64,000 nucleotides of DNA from Desulfovibrio sp. X2 (GTDB lineage Bacteria; Desulfobacterota; Desulfovibrionia; Desulfovibrionales; Desulfovibrionaceae): assembly GCF_000422205.1 (NCBI RefSeq), contig NZ_ATHV01000066.1, forward strand, positions 1 through 64,000, written 5' to 3'. The notes beneath the pieces were generated by a model, which made no database searches, was not told the origin of the DNA, and worked only from the letters and a program-made list of their open reading frames with translations. How positions within the stretch are numbered: position 1 is the first letter of the stretch; every line of letters begins with the position of its first letter. The position numbers and the translations under genes were made by a program. Below, piece after piece: positions 19,854-27,325 of the stretch.

Positions 19854-19890
19854 AAAAAAAAGGGGCCGCCGGCTTTCTGCCTGCGGCCCC
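19854..19890 (-). terminator. Attenuator terminator of the aromatic operon
   Basis: On the transcript strand this reads as an 8-bp GC-rich stem (GGGGCCGC with GCGGCCCC) extended by an inner GGC/GCC pair and followed directly by eight T. It is a strong intrinsic terminator placed after the leader peptide stop and 49 bp before the first structural gene. Its 5' arm (minus strand, 19888 to 19879, GGCCGCAGGC) can instead pair with leader positions 19948 to 19939 (GCCTGTGGCC), nine Watson-Crick pairs plus one G-U, to form an antiterminator. Confidence 0.85.
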
Positions 19891-19918
19891 TGGGTGGCGT
19901 CGTTCTTGGTTTGTGAGC

Positions 19919-20029
19919 TTAGTTCGCGCCGTATCCCTGGCCACAGGCCGTTCCATAATACCAATACCAGTACCAAAAGTTGGAACCGGCGAAAAAGGTG
20001 TTGGAACGGACGGAGGTCTGGGACTTCAT
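19919..20029 (-). CDS. Aromatic amino acid leader peptide (36 residues)
   Basis: This short frame starts at ATG 20029 and ends with TAA at 19919. It encodes two adjacent Phe codons and then the run FWYWYWYY around residues 18-25, so 12 of its 36 codons are for Phe, Trp or Tyr. It is immediately followed by an intrinsic terminator. Positions 19982-19990 (codons just before the run) can pair with 19947-19954 just after it, forming the protector hairpin expected of a ribosome-mediated attenuator. No strong ribosome site is visible; the predicted promoter lies so close that the mRNA may be nearly leaderless. Confidence 0.85.
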   Translation of the reverse strand: MKSQTSVRSNTFFAGSNFWYWYWYYGTACGQGYGAN

Positions 20030-20038
20030 GGCGAAAGG

Positions 20039-20066
20039 GATATCCGCACCCCCGAATCGGTGTCAA
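20039..20066 (-). promoter_or_regulatory. Predicted sigma-70 promoter of the aromatic operon
   Basis: On the minus strand a perfect -35 TTGACA (20066-20061) is followed after 16 bp by GATATC (20044-20039), a weak -10. Transcription would start only a few bases before the leader peptide ATG at 20029. The -35 is strong evidence; the -10 match is poor, so the exact start is uncertain. Confidence 0.45.
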
Positions 20067-20263
20067 GCGCAAATCGACCTTTCAAAAAAAATGTCGTTAT
20101 ATGAAAAAAATCCATCTCCTCCCCCGCTGATCGGAGGGTCATAAGTTACACTTTTGCAATTTTAGCCACTCGGTGACAAATTTGCAATAATTGTTAAGTG
20201 CAAAAAATATATTCCATACGCCCATCTTGCTTTTCACTGCCAATTCTGTCAGCTTCGCCCCCC

Positions 20264-21139
20264 ATGGACATCAAGGATGCCCGTTCCCTCTCCGCGACCG
20301 CGCAGGAAGAGTTGCGCAAGCGCGCCGTGAAGGCCGTGCTCGGCGGCATGAAGCAGACCGAGGCCGCGCGCGTCTTCGGAGTCACCCGCCAGGCCATCGG
20401 CCGCTGGCTGCGCTCCTACCGCGCGGGCGGCTCCGACGCCCTCGGCGCCAAGCCCCAGGGCCGCCCGACCGGCGGCACGCTCAAGGACTGGCAGGCGAGC
20501 TGGGTCATGAACATGCTCGACAACCGCCTGCCCGACGATCTGAAGCTTCCCTACAGCCTGTGGACCAGCGAGGCGGTCTCGCGCCTCATCGAGCAGAAGT
20601 TCGGGCTGCGCTTCTCGCTGTGGACCATCCGGCGCATGCTCAGGCGCTGGGGCCTCTCCCTGCAGCGGCCCCTGCGCCGCGCGCTCGAGCGCAACCCGCG
20701 CGAGGTCAGGCGCTGGGTGCGCGACGAATACCCCGCCCTGGTGCGCGAGGCGCGCGCCGACAAGGCCGTCATATTCTGGAGCGGCGAGGCCGTGCTGCGC
20801 CTCTCCCACGGTCCGTCGCGCAGCGGCGAGGAGCACGTCCACGTGCGCCAGCTCTGCTCCGCGGTCAGCAACCAGGGCCACATCCGCTTCCTGCTCTCGC
20901 GCGAGCGCTACCAGGCCGGGCTGTTCATCGACTTCCTCACCCGCCTGCAGAAGAGCGCCAAGCGCCGCCGCATCTTCCTCATCGTGGACCGCCACCCGGT
21001 CCACCGCTCGGCCCAGGTCAAGGCCTGGCTCGAGGCCAACCGCCGCATCCGCCTGGTCTTCCTGCCCGGCAGCGCGTCCGAGAGCGTCCAGGGCGGCGCC
21101 TGGGAAGCCGCCTCCGGCACCCCGACCCGCGCGGCCTAA
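20264..21139 (+). pseudogene. Degenerate or domesticated IS630-like transposase
   Basis: The 291-residue frame begins like IS630-family transposases (MDIKDARSLSATAQEELRKRAV) with an N-terminal helix-turn-helix (TEAARVFGVTRQAIGRWLRSYR) and a second winged-helix block (YSLWTSEAVSRLIEQKFGL). In the catalytic half the first Asp is lost (FWSGEAVLRLS where WGDE is expected), the middle Asp remains (LIVDRHPVHRS), and the third acidic site is replaced after FLPG (SASESVQGG instead of YSPELNPDE). The C-terminal 40-50 residues are missing. The frame is still open and GC-rich, so it may survive as a DNA-binding protein. A GTG at 20198 would add 22 residues. Confidence 0.7.
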
Positions 21140-21817
21140 GGCCTCGCGAGGCCCGCCTGTCCGCGCGGCGAAAGCCCTCCTCCCTCTCACTTCCGACCTC
21201 TTCCCGCTCTATTCCGGCTCTCTTCCGGCTCTCTTCCGGCTCTCTTCCGGCTCCGGAACGTCCCGTCCGCCCGGCACGCCCCGTCCCTCGCCCCCCTCGC
21301 GCCCTCGTGCCCTCGTGCCGCAAAGGCCGCCGGGCCGCGCCCTGCGGGCCTCCGGCGGCGTCCGGAGCGCGCCCGCTTCGGGCCGCTTCGCGGCTGACTC
21401 GCGGCTGACTCGCGGCCCGGCGTTCATTCTTCCGTAAGATTCATCGCTTTCAATTCTGACCTTTCCGAAAGGTCGAGACAGCGGCCTTCAAGCCATGCGC
21501 CGGATGTCTCCCCCGGGCGTCCCCTGTGTTTCACAAGCATGTGCACCAGGCCAAAAAACCATTGCGGCATGCGGTCTTTATGTCTGTCAGCCCGCCTTCT
21601 TTGTGGAATCAATTTCTTGCACTGAATGTTGTTTTTTTCATTTTTGGCAACAAATGGCCAGGGGGTCAGGCAGCCCATCCGGGGCCAATTCCTTACATTT
21701 CAGCAAGGTACAAGAACGGCCCCATTTTTGCTCCAGCGTTGCGTCCGCATCACGATCGCTCATGGATCGCACATGAAGATCACGGGGATCGCAAACAGAC
21801 TCAAGGAGGGCTTTCAG
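21140..21817. other. Intergenic region with 11-bp tandem repeats and amtB upstream sequence
   Basis: Positions 21212-21253 hold nearly four copies of the 11-mer TTCCGGCTCTC. Around 21390-21416 another 11-mer, CGCGGCTGACT, is repeated twice, and CCTCGTG is repeated near 21303. The first 280 bp are very GC-rich and look like decayed sequence behind the transposase remnant. From about 21426 the sequence turns AT-richer and leads into the amtB promoter region. No gene is supported here. Confidence 0.6.
21717..21732 (+). promoter_or_regulatory. Candidate sigma-54 promoter of amtB-glnB
   Basis: The sequence CGGCCCCATTTTTGCT has GG and GC dinucleotides separated by exactly 10 bp and a -12 element TTGCT, as in sigma-54 promoters (consensus TGGCAC-N5-TTGCA). 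Transcription would start near 21744, about 75 bp before the amtB ATG. Sigma-54 and NtrC control of amtB-glnK operons is well known in proteobacteria. No clear enhancer site was identified. Confidence 0.5.
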
Positions 21818-23443
21818 ATGTACAGTTTGACCACACTTTTCAGGCGCGGTCCGGGGGGCTCCGGCGTGCTCGCGTCGCTCGGCTGCCTGACCGCCTCGCT
21901 GCTGCTCGCGGCGATGCTGCTCACGGCCATGCCCGCCACGCCGGCGCATGCGGACTCCGATCCGAGCGGCGCCTCCATCGGCACCGCGGCCGACGTCGTC
22001 GGCGCCACGGCCAACGCCCCGACCAAGGACGACCTCGACAAGCTCGCGCCGACCGAGCCCCTGGCCTCCAAGCTGGCCGACGTGGTCGGGCACAACCGCA
22101 TCTCCATCAACATGGTCTGGACGCTGGTCTGCGGCTTCCTGGTCATGTTCATGCAGGCCGGTTTCGCCCTGGCCGAGACCGGCTTCACCCGCGCCAAGAA
22201 CGCAGGCCACACCATGGCCATGAACATGATGATCTACGGCATCGGCATGCTCGGCTACTGGATCTGCGGCTTCGCCCTGCAGATGGGCGGCGTGGGCGGC
22301 GTGGCCGCGCTGGGCGGCGGCGGCGCGCTCGATTCCGAGTTCACCGTCACCCTGCTCGGCAAGACCTTCGGCCTCTTCGGCACCAAAGGCTTCTTCCTCT
22401 CCGGCACCACCTACGACGCCGTCATCTTCTCCATCTTCCTCTTCCAGATGGTCTTCATGGACACCACGGCGACCATCCCGACCGGCTCCATGGCCGAGCG
22501 CTGGACCTTCAAGTCCTTCGTCGTCTACGGCTTCTTCATCTCCATGTTCGTCTACCCGCTGTACGCCAACTGGGTCTGGGGCGGCGGCTGGCTCTCCGCC
22601 CTGGGCAGCAACTTCGGCCTGGGCCACGGCACCCTGGACTTCGCGGGCTCCTCCGTCGTGCACATGACCGGCGGCGTGGCCGCGGCGGCGGGCGCCATCG
22701 TGCTCGGACCGCGCATCGGCAAGTTCAACGAGGACGGCACCCCCAACGCCATGCCCGGCCACCACGTGCCCATGGCCATCGCGGGCTGCTTCATCCTGGC
22801 CTTCGGCTGGTTCGGCTTCAACGCCGGTTCCACCCTGGCGGGCTCCGACCTGCGCATCGGCGTCATCGCCACCAACACCATGCTCGCCTCGGCCGCGGGC
22901 GCCATGTCCTCCATGTGCTACATGTGGGCCCGCTACGGCAAGCCCGACATCTCCATGGCCGCCAACGGCCTGCTCGCGGGCCTCGTGGCCATCACCGCGC
23001 CCTGCGCCTTCGTCAACTCCGTCTCCGCCGTCATCATCGGCCTCATCGCGGGCATCCTGCTCTGCGTCAGCGTCCTCTTCGTCGAGCAGAAGCTGAAGAT
23101 CGACGATCCGGTCGGCGCCATCTCCGTGCACGGCGTCAACGGCGCCTGGGGCCTCATCTCCCTCGGCCTCTTCGCGGACGGCACCTACGGCGACGGCGCC
23201 AACGGCGTGGCCGGCGCGGTCAAGGGCCTGTTCTACGGCGACGCCAGCCAGCTCATGGCCCAGATCGCCGGCGTCGTCACCAACACCGTCTTCGTCTTCG
23301 TGGTCATGTTCGTCTTCTTCATCATCCTCGACAAGATCACCCCGCTGCGCGTCAAGCGCGAGCACGAGCTCGAGGGTCTGGACCAGCACGAAGTCGCCGT
23401 CATGGCCTACCCCGAGTTCACCCTGACCAAGACCCACAGGTAA
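21818..23443 (+). CDS. amtB: Ammonium transporter, first copy
   Basis: The 541-residue inner-membrane channel has an N-terminal signal segment ending near TPAHA, then about 11 membrane helices. The family signature around the twin histidines is present (GSSVVHMTGGVAA-type block and DDPVGAISVHGVNGAWG), as is the Phe-gate region. The N-terminal part before the first channel helix and an internal glycine-rich loop (VGGVAALGGGGALD) make it longer than E. coli AmtB. The ATG at 21818 is chosen because of the AAGGAGG site 8 bp upstream. A PII gene follows 12 bp after the stop. Confidence 0.95.
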   Translation: MYSLTTLFRRGPGGSGVLASLGCLTASLLLAAMLLTAMPATPAHADSDPSGASIGTAADVVGATANAPTKDDLDKLAPTEPLASKLADVVGHNRISINMVWTLVCGFLVMFMQAGFALAETGFTRAKNAGHTMAMNMMIYGIGMLGYWICGFALQMGGVGGVAALGGGGALDSEFTVTLLGKTFGLFGTKGFFLSGTTYDAVIFSIFLFQMVFMDTTATIPTGSMAERWTFKSFVVYGFFISMFVYPLYANWVWGGGWLSALGSNFGLGHGTLDFAGSSVVHMTGGVAAAAGAIVLGPRIGKFNEDGTPNAMPGHHVPMAIAGCFILAFGWFGFNAGSTLAGSDLRIGVIATNTMLASAAGAMSSMCYMWARYGKPDISMAANGLLAGLVAITAPCAFVNSVSAVIIGLIAGILLCVSVLFVEQKLKIDDPVGAISVHGVNGAWGLISLGLFADGTYGDGANGVAGAVKGLFYGDASQLMAQIAGVVTNTVFVFVVMFVFFIILDKITPLRVKREHELEGLDQHEVAVMAYPEFTLTKTHR

Positions 23444-23455
23444 GGGGAGTACGTC

Positions 23456-23794
23456 ATGAAAAAGATCGAAGCCATCATCAAGCCCTTCAAGCTCGACGAC
23501 GTCATGAACGCCCTGGACGGCCTCGGCGTGCACGGCATGACCGTGACCGAGGTCAAGGGCTACGGCCGCCAGAAGGGCCACGTCGAGCTCTACCGCGGGG
23601 CCGAGTACAAGGTCATGTTCAACGCCAAGATCAAGATCGAGATCGTCGTGCCCGACGCCGTGGCAGCCCAGGCCGTGGACGCCGTCCGCACCGCCGCCAA
23701 CTCCGGCGCCATCGGCGACGGCAAGATCTTCGTCTCCACCCTGGACGACGCCGTGCGCATCCGCACCGGCGAACACGGCGAAGAAGCCCTCTAG
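23456..23794 (+). CDS. glnB: Nitrogen regulatory protein PII
   Basis: The 112-residue PII protein has the opening KKIEAIIKPFKLDDV, the T-loop GYGRQKGHVELYRGAEYKV with the uridylylation residue Tyr51, and the C-terminal TLDDAVRIRTGE. It senses 2-oxoglutarate and ATP/ADP and can plug the adjacent AmtB channel. An operon with amtB is typical of GlnK. It is followed by a strong terminator at 23827. Confidence 0.96.
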   Translation: MKKIEAIIKPFKLDDVMNALDGLGVHGMTVTEVKGYGRQKGHVELYRGAEYKVMFNAKIKIEIVVPDAVAAQAVDAVRTAANSGAIGDGKIFVSTLDDAVRIRTGEHGEEAL

Positions 23795-23826
23795 ACCATA
23801 ACCGCCTTCCGTACGCACACCCCGAG

Positions 23827-23862
23827 GGCCGGGCGGCGCACGCCGCCCGGCCTTCTCGTTTT
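23827..23862 (+). terminator. Terminator after amtB-glnB
   Basis: A perfect 12-bp stem (GGCCGGGCGGCG paired with CGCCGCCCGGCC, two-base centre) is followed by the T-rich stretch TTCTCGTTTT. It lies 33 bp after the glnB stop. Confidence 0.85.
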
Positions 23863-24373
23863 GCGCCGCGGACAACGGATGCTTCCAGCGGGCAGCAAGG
23901 GATCATCCCCACGGGGCTCCCCGCCCCTCCCCGCACCCTCCCGCGCACGGGGCAGAGCCCCTTGGCCCGCCTTCACGCGCTGCATGCCGGAGCATGAAGA
24001 CGGGCAGCCCGGGCGTGAAGGGCCGGGAAGACGCACGCGCCCCCGTGCACCGCAGACGGCGGCCGATTCCCGCCGTCTTTCCCTCCTCTCCCTCTGTCTT
24101 TCCCTCCGCCTCTTCCTCTGTCCCTCCCCAACCAGAACATGAACTAAACCTTACTTATCCGTAATTTTAGCAACCATTTTTTTGCACCCACAATCCATTT
24201 CGCCTCTCCGGACCTGCAAATTTACATTTGTGACAAAATGGTGAGGCCTGTTTTTTACCAACAAATTCTATTGTTCCGCGATGTTACACGTTGGACCCGA
24301 TTTTTGCACAGATGGCAGGCGTCGTGCCCAAGGCTGTCGTAGGCAACTTTTTTATGACTCAGGAGGGTTTCGT
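23863..24373 (+). other. Intergenic region before the second amtB
   Basis: Positions 24060-24130 form a polypyrimidine tract (CTTTCCCTCC-like words). From 24140 the sequence is AT-rich and contains TAATTTTAGCAACC and TTGTGACAAAATGG, words that recur in similar form in the AT-rich gap at 20150-20185. Near the gene, TGGCAGGCGTCGTGCC at 24313-24328 has GG-N10-GC spacing and a good -24 box, a weak sigma-54 candidate. No gene is supported in this stretch. Confidence 0.4.
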
Positions 24374-25771
24374 ATGGTTTTTTCGCGGTACACCGACAAA
24401 AGCGCGGTGAAGTGGTTCGCGGCCGCGCTCGCAGTGGCCTGCGCGGTGACGGTCCTCCCCGGACTGGCACACGCCGAGGACGCGCCCGAGATGCTCAGCC
24501 AGGCTAACGCCAACATCATGTGGACGCTCATCGCGGGCATGCTCGTGTTCTTCATGCAGGCGGGCTTCGCCTGCGTCGAGGCGGGCTTCACGCGCGCCAA
24601 GTCCGCGGGCAACATCGTCATGAAGAACCTGCTCGACTTCGGCGCCGGGCAGATCGTCTTCCTGCTCATCGGCTTCGGCCTGATGTTCGGCACGGACGTC
24701 TCCGGCTTCATCGGCACGGACCAGTTCGGCCTGAAGGACGTGATCCTCGACTACGCCAACTTCGATGCGGGCGGCTGGTCCGTGACCTTCTGGTTCTTCC
24801 AGAGCGTCTTCGCAGGCACCGCCGCGACCATCGTCTCCGGCGCCATGGCCGAGCGCACGAAGTTCAGCTCCTACATCCTGCTGTCCATCTTCGTGACGGC
24901 CGTCATCTACCCCGTCTCCGGCCACTGGGCCTGGGGCTCCCTGAACGGCGACGCCTCGGCGGGCTGGCTCTCCGGCCTCGGCTTCATCGACTTCGCCGGT
25001 TCCACCGTGGTCCACTCCTGCGGCGGCTGGGTCGCCCTGGCGGGCGCCATCGCCCTCGGCCCCCGGCTCGGCAAGTACAACTCCGACGGCGAGGCCCGGG
25101 CCATCCCCGGCCACAACATCCCGCTCGGCGCGCTGGGCGTGTTCATCCTGTGGTTCGGCTGGTTCGGATTCAACCCGGGCTCCACGACCACGGCCAACAA
25201 CACCATCGGCCTCATCGCGGTGAACACCTCCCTGGCCGCCTGCGCAGGCACGCTGGGCGCCCTCGCCCTCTCGTGGTTCCGCTTCGGCAAGCCCGACATG
25301 TCCATGACCATGAACGGCACCCTGGCCGGTCTCGTGGCCATCACCTCGCCCTGCTACACGGTCTCGCCCATGGGCTCGATCACCATCGGCGCCCTCGCCG
25401 GTCTGCTCGTGGTCCTGTCCATCGAGTTCATCGACAAGGTCCTGAAGATCGACGATCCGGTCGGCGCGGTCTCCGTGCACGGCGTGTGCGGCGCCTGGGG
25501 CACCCTGTCCGCCGGTCTGTTCACGGTTCCGGGGCTCAACGGCGGCGCGGGCGGCCTGTTCTACGGCGGCGGCCTGTCCATGCTCGGCGTGCAGGCGCTC
25601 GGCGTGGCCGCCACCTTCGTCTGGGCCTTCGGCGCAGGTCTGGTCCTCATGTTCCTGGTCAAGGCGATCTTCGGCATCCGCGTCACCGCCGACGAGGAAA
25701 TGAAGGGCCTGGACCTCGCGGAGCACGGCTCCGAGGCCTACGCGGGCTTCCAGATCTTCCGCAACGAGTAG
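24374..25771 (+). CDS. amtB: Ammonium transporter, second copy
   Basis: The 465-residue transporter starts with a signal segment ending LAHA and carries about 11 helices. Conserved elements include STVVHSCGGWVALAGAI and DDPVGAVSVHGVCGAWG with the channel histidines, and NPGSTTTANN. It differs clearly from the first AmtB and lacks its N-terminal insertion, so the two are old paralogues rather than a recent copy. ATG at 24374 has an AGGAGG site 7 bp upstream. A divergent PII gene follows 48 bp downstream. Confidence 0.95.
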   Translation: MVFSRYTDKSAVKWFAAALAVACAVTVLPGLAHAEDAPEMLSQANANIMWTLIAGMLVFFMQAGFACVEAGFTRAKSAGNIVMKNLLDFGAGQIVFLLIGFGLMFGTDVSGFIGTDQFGLKDVILDYANFDAGGWSVTFWFFQSVFAGTAATIVSGAMAERTKFSSYILLSIFVTAVIYPVSGHWAWGSLNGDASAGWLSGLGFIDFAGSTVVHSCGGWVALAGAIALGPRLGKYNSDGEARAIPGHNIPLGALGVFILWFGWFGFNPGSTTTANNTIGLIAVNTSLAACAGTLGALALSWFRFGKPDMSMTMNGTLAGLVAITSPCYTVSPMGSITIGALAGLLVVLSIEFIDKVLKIDDPVGAVSVHGVCGAWGTLSAGLFTVPGLNGGAGGLFYGGGLSMLGVQALGVAATFVWAFGAGLVLMFLVKAIFGIRVTADEEMKGLDLAEHGSEAYAGFQIFRNE

Positions 25772-25819
25772 GCGCAGACAAGGCACCGAAGCAACCGACG
25801 ACGACGATAAGGAGCAGAC

Positions 25820-26152
25820 ATGAAACTCGTCATCGCATACATCAGGCCCGAACAGCTGAATCCGGTGAAGCAGTCGCTGTTCGCCAAGGGCATCTACTCC
25901 ATGTCCGTGACCAACATGCTTGGCGCGGGCCGACAGAAAGGCTTCACCGAGACGTACCGCGGCGTGGTCATGGAGGTGAACCTCCTGAAGAAGATCCGCC
26001 TGGAGATCGGCATCAACGACGAGAAGGTCGACGACGCCCTGGAGGCCATCAAGAGCGGCGCCCGCACCGGGAAGGAAGGCGACGGCGTGATCTTCGTCCA
26101 GGACGTGGCCAAGGCCGTGCGCATCCGCACCGGCGAGGAAGGCATCCTCTAG
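25820..26152 (+). CDS. glnK: PII-family protein lacking the uridylylation tyrosine
   Basis: The 110-residue protein has PII features (KLVIAYIRPEQLNPVKQSLF, GAGRQKGFTETYRG, and the C-terminal VAKAVRIRTGEEG). At T-loop position 51 it carries Met (sequence RGVVMEVNL) instead of the Tyr modified by GlnD. It can therefore not be uridylylated in the usual way and must respond to nucleotides and 2-oxoglutarate alone, or be modified differently. NifI proteins also lack this Tyr, but no nif genes are near. Context says it regulates the adjacent AmtB. The symbol is assigned by context. Confidence 0.88.
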   Translation: MKLVIAYIRPEQLNPVKQSLFAKGIYSMSVTNMLGAGRQKGFTETYRGVVMEVNLLKKIRLEIGINDEKVDDALEAIKSGARTGKEGDGVIFVQDVAKAVRIRTGEEGIL

Positions 26153-26189
26153 GCGACCGCGCAGCGGCCGTCACGCACGACACGAAACG

Positions 26190-26219
26190 GGGGGAGCGCT
26201 TGAGCGCTCCCCCTTTTTT
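26190..26219 (+). terminator. Terminator after amtB-PII, second pair
   Basis: A perfect 10-bp stem (GGGGGAGCGC with GCGCTCCCCC, loop TTGA) is followed by six T. It lies 37 bp after the PII stop. Confidence 0.92.
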
Positions 26220-26344
26220 GTCGCCCTGCGCCCTGCGCGGGGCGAAGGCGCCGCACGGTGGACGCAGCCGTGGCGCGCCGCGGGCGGCAACCCCGGAGAG
26301 GGACGCGGACGGGATCGCGGGAAGGGGATTCGGGAGACGCGGAG

Positions 26345-26386
26345 CGCGCCCGTGGCGGCCGTCCTGTGACGGCCGCCACGGGCGCG
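26345..26386. repeat. Perfect 19-bp inverted repeat
   Basis: Positions 26345-26363 and 26368-26386 are exact reverse complements separated by CTGT. There is no T-run on either side, so it is not a standard intrinsic terminator. It sits between the amtB-PII terminator and the stop of the small membrane protein on the other strand. Confidence 0.8.
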
Positions 26387-26444
26387 GTCGGCCCGGGAGG
26401 CGCCCCGGAGAGGAGGGAGGGGCGCGGGCCGGACCGGCTGACGG

Positions 26445-26525
26445 TTACTTCTTGGCGTTCACGAGGAAACGGACGACGAAGAAGGCAAGGACCGCAAGAA
26501 TCCCCAAAGGAAGTACGTAGTCCAT
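26445..26525 (-). CDS. 26-residue single-span membrane protein
   Basis: The frame encodes MDYVLPLGILAVLAFFVV followed by RFLVNAKK: one hydrophobic helix of about 18 residues and a basic end. A GGAGG site lies 6 bp before the ATG, which supports translation. It is divergent from a tetR gene, and two palindromic operator candidates lie between them. It could be a small membrane regulator or an accessory subunit of a membrane complex; the family is not recognised. The function is unknown. Confidence 0.65.
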   Translation of the reverse strand: MDYVLPLGILAVLAFFVVRFLVNAKK

Positions 26526-26560
26526 GACGGCCTCCAGCCGCGGCGCTCCCTTTCCGACGT

Positions 26561-26596
26561 GTGAGCGAATGCTCTCTGAAAAGTGAGCGCTCACTT
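26561..26596. promoter_or_regulatory. Operator candidates for the TetR regulator
   Basis: AAGTGAGCGCTCACTT (26581-26596) is a perfect 16-bp palindrome of the size bound by TetR-family dimers. A related imperfect site, GTGAGCGAATGCTCTC, lies at 26561-26576. Both share the half-site GAGC and lie between the divergent small membrane gene and tetR. Confidence 0.7.
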
Positions 26597-26683
26597 GCTT
26601 TGCGGATACGCCCCTTTTAAAATAATGACAATCGACCGCGCGGCCGCGCCGAAACGGCGGGCACGCGAACGGAACCAGGGGGA

Positions 26684-27286
26684 ATGCGCATGACGGCACG
26701 TCGCGAATCCATCGTCGAGGCAGCCGCGGAACTCTTTGCCGAGCGCGGCTACGAGGCGACTCCGGTCGCGGAGATCGCCCGCCGGGCCGGGGTCTCGGAA
26801 GGGGCCATCTTCCGCCATTTCCCGAGCAAGGAGCAGCTGCTCCTGCGGATCCTGACGAACATCAGGAAGCGGTTCTTCGCCTACTTCGAGCAGCACCACC
26901 GCTTCGTGCCCGGCGAGGCCGGGCTGGACATGGTGCTGCGCCTGACGCGGCTGTTCTGCGGCTTCTACGAGGAGCGGGAGCAGGATTTCGACTGCATCCA
27001 GCAGAGCAACCCCTACCGCGTGCGGGAGGTGGGGGAGGAGTGCCGCGCGGAGATCGCGCGCGTGCACGACAAGATGATCGAGCTCCTGGAGGTGGCCATC
27101 TCCCTCGGCTCGCGGGACGGCTCGCTCGCCCCCGGACCGGTCGCGGAGCGCGCCCTGCTGGTGCACGGCCTGCTCATGGGCATGGTCCGGCTGCGCCTCT
27201 TCGCGCCCGAGCGCCACCTGCGCGAGCTCGAGCCCGAGCTGCTGCGCCTGGTGGCCGACGGACTGCGCGGGCCCTCTCTGCGCTGA
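26684..27286 (+). CDS. TetR/AcrR family transcriptional regulator
   Basis: The 200-residue repressor has an N-terminal helix-turn-helix typical of TetR (IVEAAAELFAERGYEATPVAEIARRAGVSEGAIFRHFPSKEQLL is the matching region, residues about 9-52). The C-terminal ligand domain is not specific enough to name an inducer; it includes a Cys in RLFCGFYEE and another in DFDCIQQ. It is divergent from the 26-residue membrane protein, and a perfect palindrome lies 88 bp upstream, so autoregulation and control of that gene are likely. An ATG six bases downstream could also serve as the start. Confidence 0.9.
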   Translation: MRMTARRESIVEAAAELFAERGYEATPVAEIARRAGVSEGAIFRHFPSKEQLLLRILTNIRKRFFAYFEQHHRFVPGEAGLDMVLRLTRLFCGFYEEREQDFDCIQQSNPYRVREVGEECRAEIARVHDKMIELLEVAISLGSRDGSLAPGPVAERALLVHGLLMGMVRLRLFAPERHLRELEPELLRLVADGLRGPSLR

Positions 27287-27325
27287 GGCCGCGCGCACGA
27301 CCCCTTTCCCGGGGCCGGGGATTTC

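Noticed and set aside
21212-21253. CRISPR array
   Set aside because: The repeat unit is 11 bp, directly tandem and without spacers.
24291-24307. Sigma-54 promoter TGGACCCGATTTTTGCA before the second amtB
   Set aside because: GG and GC are 11 bp apart rather than 10, which is rarely active; the neighbouring 24313-24328 match has correct spacing but a weaker -12.
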